Notes: a model not told the origin generated them from the letters alone. DNA of 64,000 nt from Clostridiales bacterium (GCA_029226975.1 JAQXZB010000006.1:1-64000), one strand, 5' to 3'. Positions 35,185-45,066 are shown, numbered from the stretch's first letter. Program-made: numbers and translations.

Positions 35185-36842
35185 TCAATACATTAGACGG
35201 TATGACCTTTGCACGGATGATTATATCCGGGGCAAACAATTTATATAACAACAAACAAACGGTTGACGAGCTTAACGTATTTCCCGTTCCCGACGGTGAC
35301 ACCGGAACGAATATGTCCCTTACGGTTACGGCAATGTCCGCGGAGCTTGAGAATAAGGCAGCTACGTCGCTTGCCAAGACAGCGGAGGTTATGTCCTTTT
35401 CCACTCTTCGGGGCGCAAGGGGCAATTCCGGCGTTATATTGTCGCAGTTTTTTAGGGGCATTTCCAAATACCTAAAGGGCAAGGACGAGTGCGATGCGGC
35501 TGAATTTGCCGCCGCCCTTGAGGCAGGCTCCGCCGCCGCTTACAAGGCTGTTATGAAGCCTACCGAGGGAACTATTTTGACCGTTGCAAGAGAAGCCGCC
35601 ACCGGCGCGTCTTTGCAGGCTCAGACAAGCTCCGATATAGAGGAGGTTTTGGGCGCGGCGGTTGAAAGAGGAAACAAGGCTCTTAAGAGAACCACACAGC
35701 AGCTTCCCGCCCTTTCACAGGCGGGAGTGGTAGACGCAGGCGGACAGGGCTGGATGTTCGTTCTTGAGGGTGCGCTTTACTTTTTACAAAACGGCAAGCC
35801 CGTTATAAAAGAAGCGTCCGAGGAGCCGCAGCTTCAAAAACCCAAGGCGGCTCAGACAAGCGTTGACACAAAGGATATAAAATTCAAATACTGCACAGAA
35901 TTTATAATAGAAAAACACACACCCGGCGAAAGCGTTGACGCCTTTAAAAGCGCCATTTCGCCAAAGGGTGACTGTATGCTGGTTATAGATGACGAGGATG
36001 TTGTTAAGGTACATATCCATTCAAACCATCCCGGCTTCGTAATCGAGGAGGCTATAAAGTTAGGCGAGCTTATAAACCTTAAAATAGATAACATGAAGCA
36101 TCAGCACAAAAGCATTATTGACAAGGGTCAAAAAAAGCCCGCAAAGGCCCCCAAGGAAAAGAAGCCCGTTGAAATAAAGAAATACGGCTTTGCGGCGGTA
36201 AGTGCCGGAAAAGGCTTTTCCAATATTTTAAAGGATATGGGCATAGAGAAAATAATCGAGGGCGGTCAGACGATGAACCCCTCCACCGACGATATTTTAA
36301 GGGCAATAAAGCGCATTAAGGCACAGACCGTTTTTGTTTTCCCCAACAACAAAAACATAATCATGGCGGCACAGCAGGCAGCACAGCTTGCCAATGATAA
36401 AAGGGTAATCGTTATTCCCTCAAAATCCGTACCCCAGTGCATAAGCGCAATGCTTGCATTTAACGAGAAAAAAGAGCCGGAGGCAAACGAGAAAGCAATG
36501 TCAAGGGCAATATCAAGGGTAAGCTCCGGACAGGTAACCTATGCGGTACGCGATACGGAGCTTGACGGAGTTGAAATTAAAAAGGACGATATACTGGGCA
36601 TAAAGGAATCGGATATAGAGCTTGTCGGTCATAACCCCTCCGATGTCTTAGAGGAGCTTACAGCTTCAATGGTTGACGAGGACAGCGAGTTTATAACGAT
36701 ATACTACGGCCGCGACATCAAAAAGCCCGAAGCGGCGGCAGTGGCGGCAAAGCTTGAGGCAAAGTATGCCGATGAGGAAATCGAGGTTTCCTTAAAGAAA
36801 GGCGGACAGCCGGTATATTACTATGTTGTAAGCGTGGAATAA
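35181..36842 (+). CDS. fakA: DAK2-domain protein, fatty acid kinase ATP-binding subunit
   Basis: 553-residue YloV/FakA protein. The N-terminal DhaL-type kinase domain (about 1-200) has the Mg-ADP loop FPVPDGDTGTNMS and GARGNSGVILSQ; a large C-terminal domain follows after an Ala/Lys-rich linker (about 300-335). FakA phosphorylates fatty acids bound by FakB (DegV-family) proteins for incorporation into phospholipid; no fakB lies in this window. ATGA overlap with the Asp23-family gene, and the recG ATG follows its stop with no gap, so the three are one operon. Confidence 0.93.
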   Translation: MINTLDGMTFARMIISGANNLYNNKQTVDELNVFPVPDGDTGTNMSLTVTAMSAELENKAATSLAKTAEVMSFSTLRGARGNSGVILSQFFRGISKYLKGKDECDAAEFAAALEAGSAAAYKAVMKPTEGTILTVAREAATGASLQAQTSSDIEEVLGAAVERGNKALKRTTQQLPALSQAGVVDAGGQGWMFVLEGALYFLQNGKPVIKEASEEPQLQKPKAAQTSVDTKDIKFKYCTEFIIEKHTPGESVDAFKSAISPKGDCMLVIDDEDVVKVHIHSNHPGFVIEEAIKLGELINLKIDNMKHQHKSIIDKGQKKPAKAPKEKKPVEIKKYGFAAVSAGKGFSNILKDMGIEKIIEGGQTMNPSTDDILRAIKRIKAQTVFVFPNNKNIIMAAQQAAQLANDKRVIVIPSKSVPQCISAMLAFNEKKEPEANEKAMSRAISRVSSGQVTYAVRDTELDGVEIKKDDILGIKESDIELVGHNPSDVLEELTASMVDEDSEFITIYYGRDIKKPEAAAVAAKLEAKYADEEIEVSLKKGGQPVYYYVVSVE

Positions 36843-38879
36843 ATGGATAAGGATATTCGCTATCTTAAAGGAGTCGGAGAAAAGCGGGCGGAGCTTTTTA
36901 ACAAAAAGGGCATATACACCGTTTCCGACCTCCTTTACTTCTTCCCCCGCACCCACGAGGACAGAAGTGAATTTAAAAAAATTGCAGACTGCGCGCCCGG
37001 AGAAACGGTATGTCTTGACATTACCGTTTTTTCACCTGTCAGGGAAAGCCGCATAAAGGGTAAAAGAATAATATCGAGCATGGTGGCTTGTGATGATTCC
37101 GGGTCTGTTTCGGTTATATGGTACAATAACAAATATGTAAAAAACCAGTTTCATACAAATGAGCACTATATCCTCTACGGCAAGATTGATGAGGGACGCT
37201 ATCATAAAAAGGAAATGATAAATCCCATTGCCGAAAGAAAGGATAAACAGCGCTTTACCGGAATGATTGTTCCCATCTATCCTCTTACCGAAGGTCTTAC
37301 CCAGAAGCTTGTGCAGTCGGCAATGGAGCAGGCAATAAAGGAATACGGGAATATCAGCGAGTACATTCCCGATGATATACGCGAAAAATACAAGCTGGCG
37401 CAGATAAATTACGCCATGAAAAATATACACTTTCCCGAAAGCTTTGAAAGCTATACAATAGCAAGACGGCGGTTTGTGTTTGAGGAGCTTTTGACTCTTT
37501 GGCTTGCCCTTTCCCAAAGGAAAGCGTCCTCTAAAGCAGCGGCGGCGCCGGTGTTTGAAAACGCCGCCGGGATACGGGAATTTACAAATTCTCTGCCCTT
37601 TCCCTTAACGGGTGCGCAAAAGCGCGTAATAAACGAAATATGCACCGACACAAAAAGCGGCCGCGCAATGAATCGCTTAGTTCAGGGTGATGTGGGCAGC
37701 GGAAAAACGGCGGTTGCGGCGGCGGCAATTTACCTTGCCGTAAAAAACGGCGCACAGGCGGCAATGATGGCTCCCACAGAAATCCTTGCCGCACAGCATA
37801 AAGAAAGCATGGACGAATTTTTTAAGGATTTTGGAATAAATACGGTCTTGCTCACCGGCAGCATGAAGGCTGCCGAGAAAAGAGAAGCGCTTTTGCAGAT
37901 TGCCGACGGCAGAGCGAATGTGGTCATAGGAACTCACGCTCTTATTGAGGACAGAGTTGAATTTAAGTCCCTCGCCCTTGCCGTAACCGATGAGCAGCAC
38001 CGTTTCGGGGTCGGGCAAAGAGCCAAGCTTTCGGCAAAGGGCGACGGCGTGCATATACTGATAATGTCGGCAACCCCAATACCTCGAACACTTGCGCTTA
38101 TTCTCTACGGTGATTTGGACGTTTCGATAATCGATGAGCTTCCTCCGGGAAGAAAGCCGGTAAAAACCTATGCCGTAGGCGAAAAAATGCGAAAGCGGGT
38201 TTATGGCTTTGTGGAAAAGAATGTGAGTGAAGGCTCACAGGTATATATCGTATGTCCTCTGATTGAGGAAACCGAAGCAAGCGATTTAAAAAACGCGGCG
38301 GAGCTTTCTCAAAAAATACAGCAAAGCTTTCCAAAGCTTTGCGTCGGGCTTATTCACGGCAGAATGAAGCCCAAGGAAAAGGACGCGGTAATGAGCAGCT
38401 TTGCAAAAGGGGAGATTGACATTCTCGTTTCCACAACGGTAATCGAGGTGGGCGTAAATGTTCCCAATGCAAATCTCATGGTAATAGAAAACGCCGAACG
38501 TTTCGGTCTTTCGCAGCTGCATCAGCTGCGGGGCAGAGTGGGCAGAGGAAACAAGCAGGCAAGCTGTATTCTTATCGCTCACGGAAACAGCGAGGTGACA
38601 AAAAAGCGCATGGAAACCATGTGCATATCAAACGACGGATTTTATATAAGCGAACAGGATTTAAAGCTTAGAGGTCCCGGAGATTTCTTCGGCACAAGAC
38701 AGCATGGGCTTCCGGAAATGAAGATTGCAAACCTGTTTTCCGATACGGATATACTGCTTGACGTGCAAAAGGCGGCGGCGGATATACTGACCCAAGACCC
38801 CCGCCTTGAGAGCAAAAAATACGAGCCTATAAAAAAACGCTGCGAAAGTCTTATACCGCCGGATATTGTTTTAAACTAA
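36843..38879 (+). CDS. recG: ATP-dependent DNA helicase RecG
   Basis: 678-residue RecG, which reverses stalled replication forks and processes Holliday junctions. An N-terminal OB-fold wedge domain precedes the helicase core, with Walker A GDVGSGKTAVAAAA near 280, DEQHRFGVGQR, SATPIPRTLAL, LRGRVGRGNKQASC and the C-terminal LKLRGPGDFFGTRQHG region. Normal length (about 680). Its ATG immediately follows the fakA stop, so expression should be coupled. A YloU-YloV-RecG order is common in Firmicutes. Confidence 0.97.
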   Translation: MDKDIRYLKGVGEKRAELFNKKGIYTVSDLLYFFPRTHEDRSEFKKIADCAPGETVCLDITVFSPVRESRIKGKRIISSMVACDDSGSVSVIWYNNKYVKNQFHTNEHYILYGKIDEGRYHKKEMINPIAERKDKQRFTGMIVPIYPLTEGLTQKLVQSAMEQAIKEYGNISEYIPDDIREKYKLAQINYAMKNIHFPESFESYTIARRRFVFEELLTLWLALSQRKASSKAAAAPVFENAAGIREFTNSLPFPLTGAQKRVINEICTDTKSGRAMNRLVQGDVGSGKTAVAAAAIYLAVKNGAQAAMMAPTEILAAQHKESMDEFFKDFGINTVLLTGSMKAAEKREALLQIADGRANVVIGTHALIEDRVEFKSLALAVTDEQHRFGVGQRAKLSAKGDGVHILIMSATPIPRTLALILYGDLDVSIIDELPPGRKPVKTYAVGEKMRKRVYGFVEKNVSEGSQVYIVCPLIEETEASDLKNAAELSQKIQQSFPKLCVGLIHGRMKPKEKDAVMSSFAKGEIDILVSTTVIEVGVNVPNANLMVIENAERFGLSQLHQLRGRVGRGNKQASCILIAHGNSEVTKKRMETMCISNDGFYISEQDLKLRGPGDFFGTRQHGLPEMKIANLFSDTDILLDVQKAAADILTQDPRLESKKYEPIKKRCESLIPPDIVLN

Positions 38880-38929
38880 AAATTAGAAAAGATTTTTGCC
38901 TCACCGACATTACAGAAAGGAGCCAATTT

Positions 38930-40339
38930 ATGAAAAAGCTTGCGTCATTTTTTCTTTCACTTGCGCTTTTGTCCACAGCGGCATACGCTGCGGATTTAAG
39001 CGACTGGGCGCAGGAGGAATTTTCTCTTGCGGGAGTGAATAATCTCATTCCCTACAGTCTTATGACCGAGGATTTGGGCGGGGATATTACCCGGGAGGAA
39101 CTGTGCGAGGTCATTATGCGTGCCTACACCTCCATTACAAACGAGGAATATATACGGGCATATTCGCCCTTTGAGGATACGGACAACGAAGCTGTTGTTG
39201 CGGCATACGCTTTGGGAATAACTGAGGGTACCTCGGACACAACCTTTTCCCCCGCGGCGGGAGTAAGTCGTCAGGCAATGACAAAAATGCTTGTAAGCGC
39301 CCTTTGCGCCGCGGGCTGTCCCGTATACATGACAGATGATGAGTCAATCATAAGCGGCTATGAGGACAGGTCCCAAATGGCGGACTGGGCTGTGGATTAC
39401 ATAAAAACCGCCATCAGCACAGGCATCGTTTACGGCACCTCCGACAACCGTTTCTCGCCCCTGTCGCCGGTGACAAGAGAACAGGCACTCATTATTGCGG
39501 TGAGAATGCTTGACACCTACGGAACGGCCAAGGACGGAAGTGTTCCCGTTATCGAAACGCCCGAGGACGATGAGGTCAAAGACGGTGATGTAACCATAAG
39601 CTGGAGCGGTATTAACGAAGCAAACGATTACAGACTTATCATAAAATCCGATGATAAGCTTTTAAAGGCGTTTGACTTAGGCGGCGCATCCTCCTTTACC
39701 CTTTCCAAATCGGAACTTGGCAGCGGCAGCTACAGTGCGTATGTGCTTGCCAATACCGGTGAAAGCGAGGTATATTCCCTGCCGGTTGACTTTACAATAC
39801 AGGGTCAAACCTCTGTAGAGCCTAACGCAAACCTTACCCGCGCTCAGAAATTTGAAAGAATTTTCGGCAGTGCGGACAATACCTATAAAACGCCCGAGGA
39901 GGCAAGGAAGCACATTGTTGCGGTTGAGGTACCCGTATGGAAAATGAAATCCGACGGCAGTAAATACCAATCCTCTCTGACCCTTGAGGTAAACGAAATT
40001 CTCGCCGGGGAGGTCAAGGCTATTTTTGAGGAAATATTCAATGACAGCTCCCAATTCCCCATATACGAGGGCGGCGGATATTCCTGGCGCATGACCAACG
40101 CCACCGCCCGCAGTGAACATTCCTACGGCACCTGCATAGACCTAAACGTCAACGAGAATTATCAGATAAAGAACGGAAAAATACTTTGCGGAAGCCTGTG
40201 GAAGCCCTATGAAAATCCCTATTCCTTCCCCGAGGACGGAATAGTGGTCCGCACCTTTGCCAAATACGGCTGGGCATGGGGCGGAAACGCATGGCGCTCC
40301 AGCAATGACTATATGCATTTTAGCTATCTTGGATATTGA
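38930..40339 (+). CDS. Exported SLH-domain D-Ala-D-Ala carboxypeptidase (peptidase M15)
   Basis: 469 residues. The signal peptide is likely cleaved after AYA (residue 20). Three divergent SLH repeats (about 21-190) and a fibronectin-III-like module (about 210-285) precede a C-terminal VanY/M15-type peptidase. Zinc ligands fit the HxxxxxxD...H pattern: H397 and D404 in SEHSYGTCIDLN, and H463 in YMHFSYLGY. It likely trims peptidoglycan stem peptides while bound to the wall. AAAGGAG precedes the ATG. It lies 50 bp after recG and 11 bp before the DUF2264 gene, inserted within the housekeeping run. Confidence 0.9.
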   Translation: MKKLASFFLSLALLSTAAYAADLSDWAQEEFSLAGVNNLIPYSLMTEDLGGDITREELCEVIMRAYTSITNEEYIRAYSPFEDTDNEAVVAAYALGITEGTSDTTFSPAAGVSRQAMTKMLVSALCAAGCPVYMTDDESIISGYEDRSQMADWAVDYIKTAISTGIVYGTSDNRFSPLSPVTREQALIIAVRMLDTYGTAKDGSVPVIETPEDDEVKDGDVTISWSGINEANDYRLIIKSDDKLLKAFDLGGASSFTLSKSELGSGSYSAYVLANTGESEVYSLPVDFTIQGQTSVEPNANLTRAQKFERIFGSADNTYKTPEEARKHIVAVEVPVWKMKSDGSKYQSSLTLEVNEILAGEVKAIFEEIFNDSSQFPIYEGGGYSWRMTNATARSEHSYGTCIDLNVNENYQIKNGKILCGSLWKPYENPYSFPEDGIVVRTFAKYGWAWGGNAWRSSNDYMHFSYLGY

Positions 40340-40350
40340 GGTGATTTTTA

Positions 40351-42039
40351 ATGCTTAATACAAAAAAAGATTTTACGGCACTGCTTTTTAAGCTTATTGA
40401 TCCGCTTAAGGACAAGTACAGCAAAAAACACGCATTTCTTGATGTGGGCAGCCACCGTACCTGGTACGATGAGCAGGCGGCAAGAATGGAGGCCTTCGCC
40501 CGTCCCCTTTGGGGACTGGTCCCCTTCTGGACAGGGGGACAGGAAAACTCCGATTTTGAAAAAATATATACAGACGGTATAGCAAACGGCACAAATCCCC
40601 AAAGCGGCGAATACTGGGGCTTTTGCCGGGACAACGATCAGCGGTTTGTGGAAATGGCGGCAATTGCCTACGGGCTGCTTTTGTGTCCCCAAAAGCTGTG
40701 GGAGCCTCTTTCCCCCGCTCAAAGAGAAAATCTGTCACTTTGGCTGTATTCGATAAATGTCCACAGGGTAGGCGACAATAACTGGAGATTCTTTAGAGTG
40801 CTTGTAAATTCCGCCTTAAAAAAGCTGGGTCAAAAATACGACAGTGAAAAAACCGAGGAGGACTTTGCAAAAATCGAGTCATGCTACCTCGGCGAGGGCT
40901 GGTACAAGGACGGGCCTGAGGGTCAAAGGGATTATTATATATCCTTCGCCTATCATTTTTACGGGCTTATTTACGCTCATACAATGGCGGACGAGGATGC
41001 AAAGCGGTGCAAAATATTTAAAGAACGCGCCGAGGTCTTTGCAAAGACCTTTATTTATTGGTTTGCCGATACCGGCGAGGCTGTTCCCTACGGCCGTTCC
41101 CTTACCTACCGATTTGCACAGGTGGCATTTTGGAGCGCTTGTCTGCTTGCGGATGTAAAGCCTTTTAGTGTCCCTGTTATAAAGGGAATTATTGTGCGGC
41201 ATTTGGAAAGCTGGTTTGGGGACAATAAAATTTTCGATAACGGAAATGTACTGACTGTAGGATATAAATACAATCAGCTTACCATGGCGGAAAATTACAA
41301 TGCGCCCGGCTCACCCTACTGGGGACTTAAGGTTTTTGCCTTTCTTGCTTTAGATGATAATCATGAGTTTTGGACGGCACGCGCGGCAAAGCTTCCGCTT
41401 TTGGAGGATTTAAAAATGATTAAACCGGCACAAATGCTTGCCGCCCGCTACCGAGGAAGCGTTACCATATATCCCGCCGGAATGCAGAATGATTTTTCCT
41501 GCGGTCAAATACCTGCAAAATACACAAAGTTTGCATATTCTACGCTTTTTGGCTTTAGTGTCCCCAAAGGGAACGTAAGCCTTAGTGAAGCGGCGTGTGA
41601 CAGCACTCTTGCTTTTGAACTGGACGGGCTTATCATGACAAGACTGCACAGCAAAAGCTTTGTTTTAAATGAGGATAGTCTTACGATATACTGGTCGCCC
41701 TTTACGGGAATAGAGGTTGAAACGAAAATCGTACCCAAGGAATACGGGCATATAAGAAAGCACAAGGTTATTTCCGATTATGAATGTAAAGCATATGACT
41801 GCGGCTTTGCGGTTTCCTGCACTGACAGCGCAAAATGCACTCATAAGGCGGACAGCACAAGCGCCTGTGCCGAAAATGTCAACTCAAAATGCACCGTACA
41901 GTCGGATACCGGCAGCGGCGAGATAATAAACGCCGTACCTAACACGAATTTAGTGTCCCCGAAAACGGTTATTCCGGCAATAAAATATTTGATAAAAAAA
42001 GGAACGAATATATTTACAACTTATATCTACGAGGTTTAG
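40351..42039 (+). CDS. DUF2264 protein, putative (alpha/alpha)6-fold carbohydrate enzyme
   Basis: 562-residue member of DUF2264, recognised from GSHRTWYDEQAARMEAFARPLWGL, the GDNNWRFFRVLVN segment and GWYKDGPEGQRDYYISFAYHFYG. The family has an alpha/alpha-barrel-like N-terminal domain often found in polysaccharide-degradation loci, but its activity is not established. No signal peptide, so cytoplasmic. GAGGTGA precedes the ATG. It ends 3 bp before mutL, taking the position mutS often occupies. A role on imported uronic-acid or rhamnose oligosaccharides is speculation. Confidence 0.85.
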   Translation: MLNTKKDFTALLFKLIDPLKDKYSKKHAFLDVGSHRTWYDEQAARMEAFARPLWGLVPFWTGGQENSDFEKIYTDGIANGTNPQSGEYWGFCRDNDQRFVEMAAIAYGLLLCPQKLWEPLSPAQRENLSLWLYSINVHRVGDNNWRFFRVLVNSALKKLGQKYDSEKTEEDFAKIESCYLGEGWYKDGPEGQRDYYISFAYHFYGLIYAHTMADEDAKRCKIFKERAEVFAKTFIYWFADTGEAVPYGRSLTYRFAQVAFWSACLLADVKPFSVPVIKGIIVRHLESWFGDNKIFDNGNVLTVGYKYNQLTMAENYNAPGSPYWGLKVFAFLALDDNHEFWTARAAKLPLLEDLKMIKPAQMLAARYRGSVTIYPAGMQNDFSCGQIPAKYTKFAYSTLFGFSVPKGNVSLSEAACDSTLAFELDGLIMTRLHSKSFVLNEDSLTIYWSPFTGIEVETKIVPKEYGHIRKHKVISDYECKAYDCGFAVSCTDSAKCTHKADSTSACAENVNSKCTVQSDTGSGEIINAVPNTNLVSPKTVIPAIKYLIKKGTNIFTTYIYEV

Positions 42040-42042
42040 AAA

Positions 42043-43983
42043 ATGGGAATTATAAATATACTGCCCTCCGAAATATCCAATAAAATTGCGGCGGGCGAGG
42101 TGGTGGAGCGTCCGGCAAGCGTTGTAAAGGAGCTTGTGGAAAACTCCATAGACGCGGGCGCAACCGTTATCACGATTGAAATAAAAAAAGGCGGCACCCA
42201 ATATATACGCGTCAGCGACAACGGCTGCGGCATGAGCGCGCAGGACGCGGCAATATGCTTTTTGCGCCATGCCACAAGCAAAATCCACGATGAAAATGAC
42301 TTAGACGCGATTTATACACTGGGTTTTCGCGGCGAAGCGCTCTCAAGCATCGGCGCGGTAAGCGAGGTATCGCTTTACACCAAGCGCGAGGACAGCGACG
42401 GAATATGCGTCACCTGCAAGGGCGGCGAAATCCTTTCCTCCGAGGAGGCGGGAATACCCAACGGCACAACCGTTGTTGCCGAAAATCTGTTCTTCAACAC
42501 CCCTGCGCGGGCAAAATTTTTAAAGAAGGATCAAACCGAGGCGGGCTATATAACCGACATTGTAACCCGCTGTATTTTCGCTCACCCGGAAATCTCCTTC
42601 AGGCTCATTATAAACGGCAAGGACACACTTCACAGCCCCGGCGACAACAGTCTTGAAAGCTGTGTATACACCGTCTACGGCAAGGATTATGCAAAGGGCA
42701 TTTTGGAGGTTTGCTATGAGGAGGGCGCTGTCAAAATAAGCGGAGTTATCGGCAAGGGTACGCTTTCGCGCCCCAACCGCAATTACCAAAGCTTTTTCGT
42801 AAACAAGAGATATATAAAAAGCGCAATGCTAACCAAGGCTCTTGAGGAGGCTTATAAAAATCAGATTATGATAGGCAAGCATCCCATGTCCGTTTTAAAC
42901 ATCGAGATAAACCCGGAGCTTATCGACATAAACGTACACCCCACAAAGTTAGAGGTAAAATTTTCCGATGACAGGCAGATTTATCAATGCCTTTACTATG
43001 CGGTCAAAAATACCCTCTATGAAATCCCCAATGTTCCGCAGATTGAGCGGACAAAGGAGGAGCCGCAGTTTTTGGGAATACCCATAAAGGACTTAAAAAA
43101 GCCCCAAAGCGCCTTTGAACGGGATAAAAGCACAGCAAAAACACCGACCTTTGACCAAGTAATAAAAGAACGGGATAAAAGCGCGCCAAAGCCTCCGGTA
43201 TTTAACGAGGCAACAAAACGACCCGATGCCCCTGCGGTAAAAACGCCGGACTTTGACGAGGTTATAAAGCCCAAAGTTCAGGGCGTAACGCCGCAGCTTC
43301 CGGAATTTATGACGGCGACAAATTTGTTTTTTTCGGACGTAGCGGACATTTCAGAGCCACAGCCCCAAAAAACCGAGGAAAAACCCGCCGAGGAGGAATA
43401 TATCGAGCCGTATTTTAAAATTATCGGTCAGCTCTTTAACTCCTATATCATCGCCCAAAACGACAGCGAAATGCTGCTTATCGACCAGCACGCCGCCCAT
43501 GAGCGGTTAAAATACGAGGAGCTTTTGGAGGAAATGCAAAACACGAGCATCATGTCACAGATTTTGATTGAGCCGGAAACGGTGCGCCTTTCTCCCGTTG
43601 AGATGGCGGCATATATCCAAAACCGCGATACCATAAACGCTTTAGGCTTTGACAGCGAGGAATTCGGCGACGATACCGTCATTGTAAGAAGCGTGCCGGG
43701 CGATTTGGAGCCGGGCGAGGTAGAGGGACTTATGATTGAGCTTGTGACCCAATGTGCGTCTTTAAAGAATGAACTGATAAGCCAAAGGAACGAACGGCTT
43801 ACCTATACGATTGCCTGCAAGGCGGCGGTCAAGGCAAATACGGCAATGAGCCAAGGCGAGATGGAAACCCTTGTGCGACGTGTACTGCGCCTTAAAAATA
43901 TCAACACCTGCCCCCACGGCAGACCTATAATTATTACAATGACAAAAAAGGAAATAGAAAAGGAGTTTAAGCGAATTGTCTGA
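42043..43983 (+). CDS. mutL: DNA mismatch repair protein MutL
   Basis: 646 residues. The N-terminal GHKL ATPase shows ELVENSIDAGA, DNGCGM and GFRGEALSSI. The C-terminal domain keeps the nicking-endonuclease motif DQHAAHERLKYE (about 486-497) and CPHGRP near the end, so this MutL should have its own endonuclease, as in bacteria without MutH. The linker (about 345-425) contains three degenerate ~17-residue repeats of the RDKSxxKxPxFxxxIK type. mutS is not adjacent. The start is 3 bp after the DUF2264 stop, and miaA overlaps its 3' end by 8 bp. Confidence 0.97.
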   Translation: MGIINILPSEISNKIAAGEVVERPASVVKELVENSIDAGATVITIEIKKGGTQYIRVSDNGCGMSAQDAAICFLRHATSKIHDENDLDAIYTLGFRGEALSSIGAVSEVSLYTKREDSDGICVTCKGGEILSSEEAGIPNGTTVVAENLFFNTPARAKFLKKDQTEAGYITDIVTRCIFAHPEISFRLIINGKDTLHSPGDNSLESCVYTVYGKDYAKGILEVCYEEGAVKISGVIGKGTLSRPNRNYQSFFVNKRYIKSAMLTKALEEAYKNQIMIGKHPMSVLNIEINPELIDINVHPTKLEVKFSDDRQIYQCLYYAVKNTLYEIPNVPQIERTKEEPQFLGIPIKDLKKPQSAFERDKSTAKTPTFDQVIKERDKSAPKPPVFNEATKRPDAPAVKTPDFDEVIKPKVQGVTPQLPEFMTATNLFFSDVADISEPQPQKTEEKPAEEEYIEPYFKIIGQLFNSYIIAQNDSEMLLIDQHAAHERLKYEELLEEMQNTSIMSQILIEPETVRLSPVEMAAYIQNRDTINALGFDSEEFGDDTVIVRSVPGDLEPGEVEGLMIELVTQCASLKNELISQRNERLTYTIACKAAVKANTAMSQGEMETLVRRVLRLKNINTCPHGRPIIITMTKKEIEKEFKRIV

Positions 43984-44920
43984 AATACCCCTTATAGTTA
44001 TTGCCGGCCCCACCGCCTGCGGTAAAACGGCCCTTTCCTTGGGACTGGGCCTGGACGCGGAGCTTATCGGCGCGGACAGTATGCAGATATACAAGTACAT
44101 GGACATCGGCACCGCAAAGCCCACCCCGAAAGAGCGAAGCATGGCAGTGCATCATCTTATTGATTTTGTCGAGCCGACAGCCGAATTTTCCGTTGCCGAC
44201 TATTGCGCTCTTGCCCATGATGTCATCGCGGACATAACCGCCCGCGGCAAGCTTGCGGTCATGGTCGGAGGAACGGGGCTTTATATAAACAGCGTGGTAA
44301 ACGATGTGGATTTTACCGAGGTAAAAACCGACTATGAACTAAGAGAATACTATACGGAGCTTGCACGCCGGGAGGGAAACGAGCGCCTTATCGAAATTCT
44401 TTCGGAGTTTGACCCAAAAAGCGCAAAAAAACTTCACCCCAACAACGTCAAAAGGGTTGTGCGCGCCATTGAGTTTTACAAAACCACCGGCATACCCATT
44501 TCCGAACACCAGGAGAAAACAAAGCTTAAAAAAAGCCGCTATTATCCGATAATGCTCATGCCCGATTGGGATAGGGAAATATTATATGACAGGATAAACA
44601 AGCGCGTTGATATAATGCTTGACGAGGGGCTTGTCGATGAGGTTAAAAGGCTTCGGGACATGGGCTGCACACGAAGCTTAAATTCAATGCAGGGCATAGG
44701 CTACAAGGAAATATTCGATTATTTGGAGGGCAAATGCACCCTTAAAGAGGCGGCAGAGCAGATAAAGCAGGCTTCCCGCAATTACGCAAAGCGTCAGCTC
44801 ACCTGGTTTAGGCGTGATGAACGCATAATCCGCCTTAATCCCGAACCGAACATGGCAGACAGGGCGCGGGAAATTATCGAACGTGAATTGGAAAGTTTAA
44901 ATGGCAGAGCAAATTTTTAA
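43976..44920 (+). CDS. miaA: tRNA dimethylallyltransferase
   Basis: 314 residues. MiaA prenylates A37 of tRNAs reading UNN codons. The P-loop GPTACGKTALS is near 11-21, then DSMQIYKYMDIGTAKP, the VGGTGLYI segment and the C-terminal RRDERIIRL. The start is a TTG at 43976, with AAGGAG 10 nt upstream, overlapping the end of mutL. No in-frame ATG would keep the P-loop. mutL-miaA linkage is widespread. Its 3' UTR holds repeat copy 3 and a terminator. Confidence 0.95.
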   Translation: MSEIPLIVIAGPTACGKTALSLGLGLDAELIGADSMQIYKYMDIGTAKPTPKERSMAVHHLIDFVEPTAEFSVADYCALAHDVIADITARGKLAVMVGGTGLYINSVVNDVDFTEVKTDYELREYYTELARREGNERLIEILSEFDPKSAKKLHPNNVKRVVRAIEFYKTTGIPISEHQEKTKLKKSRYYPIMLMPDWDREILYDRINKRVDIMLDEGLVDEVKRLRDMGCTRSLNSMQGIGYKEIFDYLEGKCTLKEAAEQIKQASRNYAKRQLTWFRRDERIIRLNPEPNMADRAREIIERELESLNGRANF

Positions 44921-44967
44921 ACTGCTTGCCCTCAGCGCGCGGACAAACTTGTCTGCACGTTGGCATA

Positions 44968-45038
44968 CTGCGAAAAATTGAGTCGGATTTTGATTTAAAA
45001 TCCCGCACGGTCCAACCAATTGTCAACGCTCTGAAACG
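44968..45038 (+). repeat. Modular intergenic repeat, copy 3 (lacks hairpin module)
   Basis: Starts CTGCGAAAAATTGAGTCGG, matching the 5' block of copy 2, then passes directly to block C (GATTTAAAATCCCGCACGGT). The ~115-125 bp with hairpins A and B is missing. Block C here carries several substitutions relative to copies 1 and 2. It lies 48 bp after miaA in the same orientation as that gene and ends at a terminator. Confidence 0.88.
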
Positions 45039-45039
45039 G

Positions 45040-45066
45040 AAAAGCAGGTTTTTAAGCTGCTTTTTT
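45040..45066 (+). terminator. Intrinsic terminator of miaA after repeat copy 3
   Basis: Stem AAAAGCAG/CTGCTTTT (45040-45047, 45057-45064) with a T run through 45066. Its sequence is unrelated to the terminators after copies 1 and 2. Confidence 0.8.

Noticed and set aside
40500-40552. GGGGAC/GTCCCC-rich self-complementary stretch in the DUF2264 gene
   Set aside because: It lies in conserved coding sequence (RPLWGLVPFW), so protein constraint explains it.
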